A DNA stretch of 64,000 nucleotides from CADEED01 sp039931065 (GCA_039931065.1 JBDTSP010000002.1:248001-312000), one strand, 5' to 3'. Positions 49,287 to 60,529 are shown, numbered from the stretch's first letter. The notes: generated from the sequence alone by a model not told the origin. Program-made: numbers and translations.

Positions 49287-51419
49287 GTGGGACGATTCCT
49301 CGAACTGCTGAAAGCGGGCCCGATCTCGGGCCTCAAGCTGCGCACCAAACTACTGCTGCTGGCATTGACGACCCTCGCCCTGCCGTGGGCCGGCTGCCAA
49401 TACGCGCGTGAGATGGAGACAGTGCTGCGCGAGAGCGAGCAGCAGTCGCTGCTGGCCGTGACCACCACGATCGCGGGCTCCCTCAAGGGCCGGCAGGAGT
49501 TGTTGTTCCGCGCCGATTCGTTGCCGGCGATCGATGGCAACAACGCGCGCGACATCACGCCGGTGGTGTTGTCGGGCGCGCCGCTGATCGACGGCCGCAG
49601 CGACGAGTGGGACACCAACGAACGCAACGTGGTGCGCGTCGCGGGTCCCGGCGGCGATGGCATGAGATTGCTGGCTGCAACACACGAACGCTGGTTGTAC
49701 CTGGCGCTGCTGGTACGAGATCAGAAACTCGTGTTCGACGCCTACCAGATGGCGCCGCTCGATTCGAACACGATCGGCGATCGAATCTGGCTGGCCTTCG
49801 ACGACAAACGCGGCGGGCAGCAGCGGCTGTTCTTCGGCGGTGCGAGCCCAGGTCCCGTGCCCGCGCGCCGCATTGAAACCCGTGAGTACGGCCGCGAGGA
49901 AGCAGTCGAGGAACCGCGCATCGAAGCGGTCTGGCAACGTGCGAAGGAAGGCTATGTCGTGGAAATCGGCATTCCGTTGTCGCTGGTCGGCCAGCACATC
50001 GGCGTGCTCATCGACGATCGCGACCGGCGTGGCGCCGCCCGCCAGAGCTACGGCACCCTCGATGTCGCCGATCTGCGCGCCACGGGCCGCCTGATCGCGG
50101 CGTCTCCCGACCTCAATGACCACCTGCGGCAATTCGCCCAGCCCGGCGTCGAACTCACCGTGGCTTCTTCGAGCGGCGCGACGCTCACCCGGCTGGACGC
50201 GCCGGCGCTGCCCGGCGACTACACGAAGATGCGCGGCTTCCTGCCACGCATGTACCGCTTGTTCCTCGACGGGGGCGCGATTCCGCGCAGCGTGTCGCAG
50301 CCCGAGCGTGAGCGCTCGGCGCAGAGCCTCACCTCGAAGGCCGCGCGTGGTCACGCGGAAACCGCGCTGTTCGCAGGGCGTTATGAAAACAGCGTCATCG
50401 TCGCCGCGGCGGCGCCGATTTTTTCGGCCGACGGCAAGCAGGTGCTGGGAGTCATCCAGCTTGCGCAGACCGCCGACCGCTGGCTTACGTTGCGGGATCG
50501 CGCCTTGACGCGCCTCCTCAATCTCACTTTGATCGTCACGCTGTTCGCCGTCGGCGCCGCATTCTGGTTCGCCGGACGCATGACCCTGCGCATCACCCGC
50601 CTCGGCACCGCCAGCGAAAACGCCTTGGGTCGCGAGGGCAGCCTGTCGAGAGTGCTGCCCGAGTCCGACGCCAGGGACGAGCTCGGCGAATTGTCGCGCA
50701 GCTTCTCTTCGCTGCTCGGCCGGCTGGATGAATACACCGGCTATCTGCGGACGCTGGCCGGAAAGCTGGCCCATGAGATCCGCACCCCGCTCACGATCAT
50801 TCGTTCTTCGCTCGAGAACCTCGAATCGGAAGCGCAAGGCTCGAGCGGAATGCCCGAAAGCGCGCACATCTATATCTCGCGTGCACGCGAGGGCAGCGAG
50901 CGGCTCGGCGCGATTCTCACGGCCATGGGGGCCGCCACCAAAGTCGAGGAAGCCATCGCCCAGAGCGAGCGCCAGCGCTTCGACCTGGCGGCACTGGTGC
51001 GCACGGCGGTCGGCGCCTATGGCGCAGCCTTCCCGCAGCGGCAGTTTGTATGCCGGGCCCCGGACGAACCCGTCGAGATCATCGGCGCACCCGAGCTGAT
51101 CGTGCAGCTTCTCGACAAGCTCATCGACAATGCAGTCGATTTCAGCGCCGATGGCGCCACGATCACGGTCGTTCTGGGCGATGACTCCGCCTTCGCCGAG
51201 CTTTCTGTCGCCAACCCAGGTCCGCCCCTGCCATCGGAGGGAGCGGAAAAACTGTTCGAGTCGCTGTGGCAATCGCGGCCCGAGACCGACAAGCGCCCGC
51301 ACTTCGGGCTTGGCCTCTACATCGTCCGGCTGATTGCGGAATTCCACGGCGGGACCGCCCATGCGGCCAACTTGCCCGACGACACCGGCGCGATTTTCTC
51401 GGTTCGCCTCGCGCATTGA
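49287..51419 (+). CDS. PdsS-like sensor histidine kinase
   Basis: A 710-residue membrane kinase beside the PdsR-like regulator. The N-terminal helix LRTKLLLLALTTLALPWAG is followed by a large periplasmic sensor (about residues 45-405, including a carbohydrate-binding-like segment SGAPLIDGRSDEWDTNERNV), then a second helix LLNLTLIVTLFAVGAAFWF. A HAMP-like linker leads to HisKA with His496 in LAHEIRTPLTIIRSSLE and an HATPase (KLIDNAVDFS, HFGLGLYIVRLIAEFHGG). This matches the dedicated-sortase-system kinase by architecture. GTG start. Confidence 0.85.
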   Translation: MGRFLELLKAGPISGLKLRTKLLLLALTTLALPWAGCQYAREMETVLRESEQQSLLAVTTTIAGSLKGRQELLFRADSLPAIDGNNARDITPVVLSGAPLIDGRSDEWDTNERNVVRVAGPGGDGMRLLAATHERWLYLALLVRDQKLVFDAYQMAPLDSNTIGDRIWLAFDDKRGGQQRLFFGGASPGPVPARRIETREYGREEAVEEPRIEAVWQRAKEGYVVEIGIPLSLVGQHIGVLIDDRDRRGAARQSYGTLDVADLRATGRLIAASPDLNDHLRQFAQPGVELTVASSSGATLTRLDAPALPGDYTKMRGFLPRMYRLFLDGGAIPRSVSQPERERSAQSLTSKAARGHAETALFAGRYENSVIVAAAAPIFSADGKQVLGVIQLAQTADRWLTLRDRALTRLLNLTLIVTLFAVGAAFWFAGRMTLRITRLGTASENALGREGSLSRVLPESDARDELGELSRSFSSLLGRLDEYTGYLRTLAGKLAHEIRTPLTIIRSSLENLESEAQGSSGMPESAHIYISRAREGSERLGAILTAMGAATKVEEAIAQSERQRFDLAALVRTAVGAYGAAFPQRQFVCRAPDEPVEIIGAPELIVQLLDKLIDNAVDFSADGATITVVLGDDSAFAELSVANPGPPLPSEGAEKLFESLWQSRPETDKRPHFGLGLYIVRLIAEFHGGTAHAANLPDDTGAIFSVRLAH

Positions 51420-51459
51420 TGTGCGATATGTCCGGGGCAGATGTCGCGCGATTGAGACA

Positions 51460-51487
51460 TTGTGGCGAAATCAATTCGGCGTATGAT
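51460..51487 (+). promoter_or_regulatory. sigma-70-like promoter after pdsS
   Basis: TTGTGG (51460-51465), 16-base spacer, TATGAT (51482-51487). It would start a transcript near 51494 that runs to the terminator at 51864-51890 without a convincing reading frame. Confidence 0.45.
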
Positions 51488-51493
51488 TTGGCT

Positions 51494-51890
51494 TCGCGCA
51501 GCCTCCGAACCGTCGCTAAGTGACTGAATTAAAGGTCCCACAGCCCGCGTTGTAAGAGCCGCGCAAGGTTTTCGTCCCGCACTGCATCAGCGAGTGATGC
51601 GCGCAGGACACAAAGTTTTCGCGATGAGATTGAGCGAAGAAATTGACGATAGAAACTCGGGATTTGCTCACGGGCACGGGTGCAATCGGTAGCTGAAATC
51701 TGGCTACTGGTGGGAACGACAAATGCGTGACACGACACGCGGGCTTAACTGTTTAGCCGGAGGCCGCAAGGCCGCCAACGTTCCAGCCGGATGAATAGCA
51801 GCACGTGAAGTCGACGCGGTCGGCTGACAGCGATTACCTAAGTCGACGCAGACGTAACTAACAAGCCCCGCGCAAGCGGGGCTTTTTTTT
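51494..51890 (+). ncRNA. candidate non-coding RNA of about 400 nt
   Basis: A gene-free stretch with a plausible promoter at its left and a strong intrinsic terminator at its right end. The 3' half contains several possible stems, for instance GGCC-GCAA-GGCC at about 51762-51773 and a GTCGACGC repeat at about 51810 and 51842. I compared it by eye with tmRNA, RNase P RNA, 6S and SRP RNA and found no match to their conserved cores. Short minus-strand frames here look like shadows. It might instead be the 5' leader of the downstream lipoprotein gene. Confidence 0.4.
51864..51890 (+). terminator. intrinsic terminator
   Basis: AGCCCCGC (51864-51871), GCAA tetraloop, GCGGGGCT (51876-51883), then eight T including the last stem base. 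Strong and not preceded by a recognised gene on this strand for 440 bases. Confidence 0.9.
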
Positions 51891-51897
51891 GGCGGCC

Positions 51898-51981
51898 GGT
51901 GCCGGGTGGGGAATGTGGGGATTACGGGAATCAGCCGCGCTCCACAGTTTCGGCCAATTTCCACAACTCCCGTTCGGCACC
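51898..51981. repeat. decayed palindromic element, family B copy 2
   Basis: Begins GGTGCCGGGTGGGGAATGTG and ends with a CGGCACC arm; the arms match each other at about 18 of 26 positions by hand alignment and resemble the arms at 46641. It lies directly after the terminator and before the lipoprotein gene. Confidence 0.5.
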
Positions 51982-51998
51982 TATCTAGAATTTGCTGC

Positions 51999-52544
51999 AT
52001 GCGTTTCATAGTTGCCGCGTTGTTGTTAGCCCAGTGCCTGCCGCTTTCCGCCTGCAAGAAGGAGGTCACGCGCCAGGAGGTGGCCGCGTTCGTCGACAAG
52101 GCGGACAACGCCGCGCGTAAACGCTTCGCGCCCGAGATCTGCGAGCTGCGCGGCAAAGACTTCAGGATGAAGATGAAATTCCAGGGCCACGAGGCGCGCA
52201 TGGAACCGACCCAGATGGAAATCGGCCGCAAGCTTTACTGCGCGAACGCCGGCAGCTTCTCGCGCCTGCGCCAGTACAAGCTCGAGCGCACCGCGATGGA
52301 CATCGACATCGCGACCGACCGGCGGACCGCGCGGGTTACCGCCGACTACATCGAGACCATGCCGTATTACGAGCCCGGCATGATGCCCGCGACACCGGAT
52401 GACTTCACCCATTTCCAGGTGGTCGAGTCGCGCGATGAATCCGTCGTCGGCGTCGAAGACGGCGACCTGGTATTCCTCAGCACCGAAGCGGATGCGCATC
52501 AATCGCTGATACTCAAAAGCTCGGTCGCCATTCCCTATGACTGA
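51999..52544 (+). CDS. lipoprotein of unknown function
   Basis: A 181-residue protein with a lipoprotein signal peptide (MRFIVAALLLAQCLPLSAC, Cys19). The mature part is helical then beta (QEVAAFVDKADNAARKRFAP, ICELRGKDFRMKMKFQGHEA, RQYKLERTAMDIDIATDRRT). No family recognised. The ATG is the first codon of the signal peptide. A second small exported or membrane-anchored gene follows after 27 bases and is likely co-transcribed. Confidence 0.75.
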   Translation: MRFIVAALLLAQCLPLSACKKEVTRQEVAAFVDKADNAARKRFAPEICELRGKDFRMKMKFQGHEARMEPTQMEIGRKLYCANAGSFSRLRQYKLERTAMDIDIATDRRTARVTADYIETMPYYEPGMMPATPDDFTHFQVVESRDESVVGVEDGDLVFLSTEADAHQSLILKSSVAIPYD

Positions 52545-52571
52545 TCCGCGCGGATCTCACCAGGCGTTCCG

Positions 52572-53048
52572 GTGAGAGCGCTGGCCGGCCCCGCGATGTT
52601 GCTGGTCATGGTCGGCGGCTTCGCTATCTACCGCGGCATGGCGAAGGAAGAAGCGCCATCGCACGACTTCCTCGAACTCGAATTCGCCGGGGCCGATGCC
52701 GACCGCACCGGCAGCTGTTATTCCCTGAGCACAGTACTCATCGCCAATGGCGTGTTCGGCAGCACGACACGCACCTGGAAGGCCGCGGGCGATGACTCCT
52801 GGACTCTGGACCTCGAAACCGTCAGCCAGTCGTACAACGGCCCGGTGCACGAGTTCCAGAATTTCACCTTCGAGAAATCGGGCAAACAGGTTCAACTCAA
52901 ATCGGTCGAGGCGTCCGCGGGGCGGCCCACCGATGTCACCCGCAACATCGACATGCTGCTCGAGGCGCCTAACGGGCGTCATTCGACGCCGGTCGAGCGT
53001 TGCGCCGGAAGCGGCGCCGCCGGTTACCACTACAACCCACGTAAATAG
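52572..53048 (+). CDS. single-span membrane-anchored protein of unknown function
   Basis: A 158-residue protein from a GTG start with an N-terminal membrane helix (LAGPAMLLVMVGGFAIYRGM) and a soluble extracytoplasmic part with two cysteines (SCYSL near residue 49 and ERCAGSG near residue 145) that could form a disulfide. Strand-rich sequence (TWKAAGDDSWTLDLETVSQS, FEKSGKQVQLKSVEASAG). No similarity recognised. Placed 27 bases after a lipoprotein gene and before a secreted hydrolase. Confidence 0.7.
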   Translation: MRALAGPAMLLVMVGGFAIYRGMAKEEAPSHDFLELEFAGADADRTGSCYSLSTVLIANGVFGSTTRTWKAAGDDSWTLDLETVSQSYNGPVHEFQNFTFEKSGKQVQLKSVEASAGRPTDVTRNIDMLLEAPNGRHSTPVERCAGSGAAGYHYNPRK

Positions 53049-53095
53049 TTCGCCGCCGCTGAACATTTGTGGGCGATATGGCATGGTTCGCCGCC

Positions 53096-53953
53096 ATGCG
53101 TACGACCCTCTTCGTCTCCCTGTTGCTCGTCACCCCGGCCGCTGCGTTCGCGCAGCAATCGGCGGCTCCGCAAGTCATACCGTTGTGGGAGAAAGGCGCT
53201 CCGGGGTTCGAGTCCCGCCGCGACGAGCCCGAGCAACACAAGGACTGGTGGTACAAGAACATCCACAACCCGTCGCTCACGGTATTCCTGCCGCCGCCGG
53301 GCAAGGCGAATGGCACGGCCGTCGTCATCGCCGCGGGCGGCGGACATCGTGAGCTGGTGTTCAACCCCGAGGGCGTCGAGCCCGCCCAATATCTCGCCAG
53401 CCTCGGAATCACGGCCTTTGCGCTGAAGTACCGCCTGTTCCGCGAGACGGGTTCCCGGTACACCTTCGACAACACCGCCGAGGACATCCGCCGCGCCATG
53501 CGCACCGTGCGCGCACGGGCGGATGAATGGAACGTGGATCCGGCGCGAATCGGGGTCATGGGCTTTTCGGCCGGCGGCGAGGTCGCCGCGCTCGTGGCCT
53601 ATCCACCCGGCGCAGGCGACCGCGGCGCCAAAGATCCGATCGAACGCGCCAGCGCGCGGCCGGATTTCGAGATCCTCATCTATCCAGGGCCACTCGGCAT
53701 CCCCGAGAAGATACCGGCCGACGCTCCGCCGTTGTTCCTGTTAGGCGCGGCCGACGATGAAAACGTCGCCGATGTGATGTTCGATCTGACGCGTAAGTAT
53801 CACGCCGCGGGTGCATCGATCGAGACGCACATCTACACGCAAGGCAAACACGGCTTCAACATGGGCCAACGCTCGAAATACGTGAGCGTCCTGCACTGGC
53901 CGCAGCGGCTCGCCGAGTGGCTGGAAGACCGCGGCCTCAGCGGCAAGAATTGA
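53096..53953 (+). CDS. secreted alpha/beta hydrolase (esterase/BD-FAE-like)
   Basis: A 285-residue hydrolase with a signal peptide (RTTLFVSLLLVTPAAAFA). The fold opens with NPSLTVFLPPPGKANGTAVV, the oxyanion-type AAGGGHRELVF, the nucleophile elbow VMGFSAGGEVAALVA (GxSxG) and a C-terminal YTQGKHGFNMG histidine. This resembles acetyl-xylan or feruloyl esterases and would fit plant polymer use with the mannanase at 59 kb. The in-frame GTG at 53069 is an alternative start. Rhomboid protease follows four bases later. Confidence 0.88.
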   Translation: MRTTLFVSLLLVTPAAAFAQQSAAPQVIPLWEKGAPGFESRRDEPEQHKDWWYKNIHNPSLTVFLPPPGKANGTAVVIAAGGGHRELVFNPEGVEPAQYLASLGITAFALKYRLFRETGSRYTFDNTAEDIRRAMRTVRARADEWNVDPARIGVMGFSAGGEVAALVAYPPGAGDRGAKDPIERASARPDFEILIYPGPLGIPEKIPADAPPLFLLGAADDENVADVMFDLTRKYHAAGASIETHIYTQGKHGFNMGQRSKYVSVLHWPQRLAEWLEDRGLSGKN

Positions 53954-53957
53954 CGCC

Positions 53958-54572
53958 ATGAACTTCGACCACACGCCAGCTTCGATGGTCATTCTCGGGA
54001 TGATCGCCCTCGTCAGTTTCCTGGCGTTACGCGTCTCCCCGCAAATCCTGCGACGCAACCTGCTGCGCCCGTACTGGATGCTGCGCGAGCGCACCTACGA
54101 CACCATCGTCACCAGCGGATTCATTCACGGCGATTTCTCGCACCTGCTGTTCAACGGGCTGACGCTGTATTTCTTCGGGCCCGATCTCGAGGCGCGCATC
54201 GGCACCGGCCGGTTCGTCGCTTTGTATTTCATCGGGCTCGTGGTCAGCAGCCTCGGCACCGTCTACAAGCAGCGCAACAACCCCGACTACGCCGCGCTCG
54301 GCGCGTCCGGCGCGATTCTCGCGGTGCTGTTCGCGTACATCGTCTACTACCCGACGAATATGCTGTACCTGTACTTCGCGATACCGGTGCCGGCGGTGTT
54401 GTTCGCGTTCGGTTATCTCGCGTACAGCTGGTGGGCGTCGAAGAACAAACGCGACAACATCAACCACGATGCGCATCTGGATGGCGCATTCACCGGGTTG
54501 ATCTTCGTTGGCCTCACCGATTTTCCGGCGTGGCGCCGGGCATTCGAGGTCATCGGCGACAAGCTGAGCTGA
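53958..54572 (+). CDS. rhomboid-family intramembrane serine protease
   Basis: A 204-residue membrane protein with about six helices. The first active region FIHGDFSHLLFNGLTLYFFG carries the conserved HxxxN-type loop, the nucleophile serine lies in ALGASGAILAVLF (GASG) and the catalytic histidine in NHDAHLDGAFTGLIFVG. Rhomboids cleave substrates inside the membrane; the target is unknown. The gene follows the esterase by four bases. Compact form without an extra N-terminal domain. Confidence 0.92.
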   Translation: MNFDHTPASMVILGMIALVSFLALRVSPQILRRNLLRPYWMLRERTYDTIVTSGFIHGDFSHLLFNGLTLYFFGPDLEARIGTGRFVALYFIGLVVSSLGTVYKQRNNPDYAALGASGAILAVLFAYIVYYPTNMLYLYFAIPVPAVLFAFGYLAYSWWASKNKRDNINHDAHLDGAFTGLIFVGLTDFPAWRRAFEVIGDKLS

Positions 54573-54595
54573 GGAGTAGAAGGGGACTTCAGCTT

Positions 54596-55213
54596 CTAGA
54601 ACCAGGAGTAGTTAAAGGAGATCGAGATCCTCTCTGCTTCCGTCGGATTCGGCGCCACCTCGTGACGCAGCCAGCTCTCGAACAACACGAGCTTGCCCTG
54701 CTCCGCCGGTACCGTGACCCACACCTTGTTCTCCCGCCGTGCCCGGGCCTTGCGCGGTGGCGCGGCCATGAACCGCTCGAGCCGCGGATCCTCGAACTTC
54801 AAGCCCGAACAACCACGCGGCGTGCGCACGTAGTACGTGCCGCTCAAGGATGCGAGCGGGTGCAGATGCAGCCCGTGCACCACCTGGCGCGTCATCACGT
54901 TCACCCAGCAATCGGTCATCGCGAGTTTGCGGCCCGCAAGATCGAAATCGAGCGTGCGCGCGAAGCCGCGCACATGCGCATCGATGCGTTTCTCGAGCGC
55001 TGCGAACGTAGGAGACATCCGGTGCATTCGGGCCGCGGAGTTATAGGAGGTATAACCGCCGGGATAGTTAGCCTCGGACCAGGCCCGTCCGGCGGTGTCA
55101 TCCCCGGCCAGTACGCGGCATTCGCGCAGCAGCCGTGTATTCAGCGTGTCGGCCGCGGCCCCCGCGAGTTTCGCGGTGTACACACGGGTGGGAAACAATG
55201 TCTGGACGGGCAT
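54596..55213 (-). CDS. 2OG-Fe(II) oxygenase superfamily protein (TIGR02466-type)
   Basis: A 205-residue protein beginning VQTLFPTRVYTAKLAG and containing NVMTRQVVHGLHLHPLASLS, SGTYYVRTPRGCSGLKFEDP and LFESWLRHEVAPNPTEAERI, with His residues spaced as in double-stranded beta-helix Fe(II) enzymes, and the final SFNYSWF. It matches the TIGR02466 group of uncharacterised oxygenases. The ATG at 55213 begins the homology; the longer frame to 55306 overlaps the next gene's leader. Divergent from the beta-propeller gene. Confidence 0.85.
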   Translation of the reverse strand: MPVQTLFPTRVYTAKLAGAAADTLNTRLLRECRVLAGDDTAGRAWSEANYPGGYTSYNSAARMHRMSPTFAALEKRIDAHVRGFARTLDFDLAGRKLAMTDCWVNVMTRQVVHGLHLHPLASLSGTYYVRTPRGCSGLKFEDPRLERFMAAPPRKARARRENKVWVTVPAEQGKLVLFESWLRHEVAPNPTEAERISISFNYSWF

Positions 55214-55305
55214 GTGGGGAGCATAGGCAATCCGTGGCGGCCCGCAAGGCGCCGCGACTATACTTCGCGTCCCTTCCCTCAAGGTTCTTTCAAAGGACGA
55301 AAGCA

Positions 55306-56151
55306 ATGAAGAAGTCCCTCGTCACGCTGGGCGCGCTGGCCCTCGCTGCCTCACTCGCCACCGCCGCCCGGGCCGATCACAAGCTCACGAAAGCGTGGGA
55401 ATCGGAAGCCGCGTTGAAAGTGCCGGAATCCGTGCGTCTCGATGCCGCGCGCAAGGTGCTGTACGTCTCGAACATCGACGGCGAACCGTGGAACGCGGAC
55501 GGCAAGGGCTCGATCGCGAAGCTGGGTCTCGATGGCAAGGTGATCGCCGCGGAGTGGGTGACCGGGCTCGACTGCCCCAAGGGACTGGCCCTTTCGGATG
55601 ACGGCAAGTGGCTGTACGCCGCGGACGCCGGTGGCATCGTCGTCATCGACATCGAAGCGGGCAAGATCAAGAACAAGATCGCCATCCCCGAGGGCATCCA
55701 GCTCAACGACCTCGTCAACGACAAAGGCACCTTGTACGTCTCCGACTCCAAGGGCAAGAAGATTTACGTCGTCAAGGACGGCGCAGCCTCGGTCTATCTA
55801 GATGAAAAGGTTCTCAAGGGACCGAATGGCCTGCTGGTCCACCACGGTGCGTTGTACGTGCTCGACAACGACAGCCTCAACAAGGTCGAGAAGGACAAGT
55901 CCCTGAAGGTGCTCGCCAGCGGCATGCCGGGCGGCGCCGACGGCCTCGAGAACGTCAAGGGCGACGACTTCCTGGTGTCCGTGTGGAGCGGCGCCGTGTG
56001 GTACGTGAAGGCCGACGGCTCGAAGGAACTGCTGTTCGACGGCAAGGCCGAGAAGACCAGCACCGCCGACATCGGCTGGGATCCGAAAACGATGACGGTC
56101 TACGTGCCCACGTTCTTCAAGAACACGGTCATCGCATTCAAGGTCGAGTAG
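55306..56151 (+). CDS. exported SMP-30/gluconolactonase-like beta-propeller
   Basis: A 281-residue protein with a signal peptide (VTLGALALAASLATAARA) and repeated propeller blades, for example ALSDDGKWLYAADAGGIVVI, LVNDKGTLYVSDSKGKKIYV and LLVHHGALYVLDNDSLNKVE. The layout is that of the SMP-30/strictosidine-synthase-like superfamily, which includes lactonases and binding proteins; activity is not assignable. CAAAGGACGAAAGCA precedes the ATG with AAGGA in place. Divergent from the oxygenase. Confidence 0.85.
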   Translation: MKKSLVTLGALALAASLATAARADHKLTKAWESEAALKVPESVRLDAARKVLYVSNIDGEPWNADGKGSIAKLGLDGKVIAAEWVTGLDCPKGLALSDDGKWLYAADAGGIVVIDIEAGKIKNKIAIPEGIQLNDLVNDKGTLYVSDSKGKKIYVVKDGAASVYLDEKVLKGPNGLLVHHGALYVLDNDSLNKVEKDKSLKVLASGMPGGADGLENVKGDDFLVSVWSGAVWYVKADGSKELLFDGKAEKTSTADIGWDPKTMTVYVPTFFKNTVIAFKVE

Positions 56152-56197
56152 TTAGCGAGTCGCGGGAGGGCGCCGTCCGGGCGCCCTCGCCTCGAAT

Positions 56198-56395
56198 TCA
56201 GGCGAGCGCGAACCACGCGCCGAACCCCGCGGCCAGCGCCACCGCCACACCGATCAGGATCATCGCCAGACGCACTTTTGCCGCCTTTCCCGGCGGCACA
56301 CCTGCCAAGGTGTCTTCGAAACTGTCATGCTCGCCATCACGGATGTGGCGCGGCACGGCGCGCCGATCGTTAGTGGGTTCCCCGGGCAGATTCAT
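56198..56395 (-). CDS. 65-residue single-span membrane protein
   Basis: Begins MNLPGEPTNDRRAVPRHIRD with a charged N-terminal half and ends in one membrane helix (AMILIGVAVALAAGFGAWFA). Small tail-anchored-type protein, no similarity recognised. The ATG at 56395 is followed by good coding-type third-position GC. It lies convergent to the beta-propeller gene and divergent from the hybrid kinase. Confidence 0.6.
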   Translation of the reverse strand: MNLPGEPTNDRRAVPRHIRDGEHDSFEDTLAGVPPGKAAKVRLAMILIGVAVALAAGFGAWFALA

Positions 56396-56565
56396 GCCGC
56401 CGACTTTAAGCGCGCGGGCGACTGGCGGCCAGTGTGATTTGGAGCACAATTGAGTCTTCGGGGCCGGCCTGCCGTGCTGCAACAAACCTCAGTAATCCCC
56501 GCGCGTGCCGAAATCTGATACAGGAGTGGAGCGATCCGAGGTTGCGCCTTGCGCGCAGATATCAA

Positions 56566-59079
<2,514 letters not shown>

Positions 59080-59083
59080 CTAG

Positions 59084-60436
59084 CTACCGCGCATGCACCT
59101 GGCTCATCTGGCGTGCATGCGCGGAGACGATGCGCATCGTCGAGACGTCCGAGTCGAACACGCAGTAGAGGCCTTGCGGTTCCTGCGGCGGATCGCCCAC
59201 GAAACCATCGCCGGCCTTCCACATGGAATCCGGGTTGTGCGTGCGCCCCGCCCCGCCCCAGGCCCAGAAATTCGAGCCGGCGATGGCATCACCCGCCATG
59301 GCCCGCCGCGTCAGCAGCCCGAAGATGGCGGTGTAGAACTTGTCGCGATACACCGTCGTGGCGCCGGGCGCGTACGAACCGCCGTCGCGATTGATGCCGA
59401 ACTCCTCGAGCACGATGGGTTTGCCGAGCTTGTTGGCCGCGTCGATGTGCCAGTTCAGGTAGTCCTGCATCTTCGTCCACGCGCCGTCGAAGGTCGCCGC
59501 GGATTCCTTGGGTTTGTACCAGCCCCAGTTCGGGGCCCACATGTGATAGGTCAGGTAATCCACGTTCCTGGACGCGTGCGATTTCTCGTACAACTCGCGC
59601 GAGCCGGCCGTTCCCATCCAGCCCTCGTTGCCGGTGCTCACGAGTTGTCTGGGTGCCAAATTCTTGATGAAACCGGCGGTGCCGTCGATCCAGGCGCTGA
59701 ACGCGTCGAAGTGTTTGCTGTTGCCGTCGACACCGGGCCGCGGCTCGTTAGCCAGCTGCCACGACATGATGGTCGCGTCCTGGTTGTAAGGCCGGCCGCT
59801 GATCGAGTTCTTGCGCGTGATCAGTTGCTTTACCGCCGATCGAAACGCCTCGTTGGCCTTCGCATCGCGATAAAACGATGCGGACGTTTCGATGTAGGTG
59901 TTCCAGTCGCCGGTCACGTCCGGATCCGCGGCCTGTTTGCCCGTCGACCAGCTCACGTAGGTCGCCATGCCGCCGGACCACTGCCAGAAGTTGTTCACAT
60001 ACAGAACGGCCTTCATGTCGCGCCGGGCCATTTCGTCGAGCAGGAAATCGAGCCCCTGCCACAACGTGTCGTCGTATTCACCGAAGCCCTGCAACACCGC
60101 CGGGGTCACTGCGCGCTTCAACACGCTCTTCTCGGATATCGCCAGCACGCGCAGGTTCATGATGCCCTGGGAGGCGAGCTGGTCGAGTTCCTTGCGCAGC
60201 CGCGCACGATCGCCGGTCGGGCCCGGCGAGCCGAGATACATGCCGTACCAGAGATTGGCGCCCGCGTAGTAGTAAGGCTGGCCGTCGAGCTCGAAGTGCC
60301 GGCCTTTGACCTTGACGAAGCTGGACTGTCCGGCCGCCGCCGGTACCTTGTTAGCCGCCGGGGTCGCCGCGACGCCCATGATGGCGAAAGACAGCAGAGT
60401 TAGCGCTAACGTTGCGAACGAATATCGTTTTTTCAT
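59084..60436 (-). CDS. GH5-type mannan endo-1,4-beta-mannosidase
   Basis: A 450-residue secreted glycoside hydrolase. The signal peptide (about residues 1-25) is followed by FELDGQPYYYAGANLWYGMY, typical of GH5_7 mannanases. The acid/base glutamate is in MSWQLANEPRPGVDG and the nucleophile glutamate in KPIVLEEFGINRDGG. Other signature parts are VNNFWQWSGGMATYVSW and LTYHMWAPNWGWYKP. It would cleave mannan or glucomannan outside the cytosol. The ATG at 60436 begins the signal peptide. Divergent from the vWA protein. Confidence 0.93.
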   Translation of the reverse strand: MKKRYSFATLALTLLSFAIMGVAATPAANKVPAAAGQSSFVKVKGRHFELDGQPYYYAGANLWYGMYLGSPGPTGDRARLRKELDQLASQGIMNLRVLAISEKSVLKRAVTPAVLQGFGEYDDTLWQGLDFLLDEMARRDMKAVLYVNNFWQWSGGMATYVSWSTGKQAADPDVTGDWNTYIETSASFYRDAKANEAFRSAVKQLITRKNSISGRPYNQDATIMSWQLANEPRPGVDGNSKHFDAFSAWIDGTAGFIKNLAPRQLVSTGNEGWMGTAGSRELYEKSHASRNVDYLTYHMWAPNWGWYKPKESAATFDGAWTKMQDYLNWHIDAANKLGKPIVLEEFGINRDGGSYAPGATTVYRDKFYTAIFGLLTRRAMAGDAIAGSNFWAWGGAGRTHNPDSMWKAGDGFVGDPPQEPQGLYCVFDSDVSTMRIVSAHARQMSQVHAR

Positions 60437-60529
60437 GGTGCTGGAGTCTATCTCTTCGAAAGACGAGGGTGTACAAGCCGTTCGCGCGGAGTACGCTCGG
60501 AGCCACAACGAACAACGGGAGGCTCTGCC

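Noticed and set aside
49350..51416. 688-codon open frame antisense to the PdsS-like kinase gene
   Set aside because: High-GC genes often leave the complementary frame open. The amino-acid composition is Arg/Ala/Gly-rich with no domain, and the sense frame has complete kinase motifs.
51722..51800. Minus-strand resemblance to a c-di-GMP (GEMM) riboswitch (CCTCCGGCTAAAC)
   Set aside because: Only one short box matches. The second conserved part and the GGUAGC-type end are missing, and the orientation has no downstream gene to control.
51494..51890. tmRNA or RNase P RNA identity for the candidate ncRNA
   Set aside because: No alanine-tRNA-like ends, tag frame or GAGGAAAGTCC core could be found.
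53198..53218. T-arm-like sequence GGGGTTCGAGTCCC suggesting a tRNA
   Set aside because: No acceptor, D or anticodon arms around it; it is inside the esterase coding sequence.
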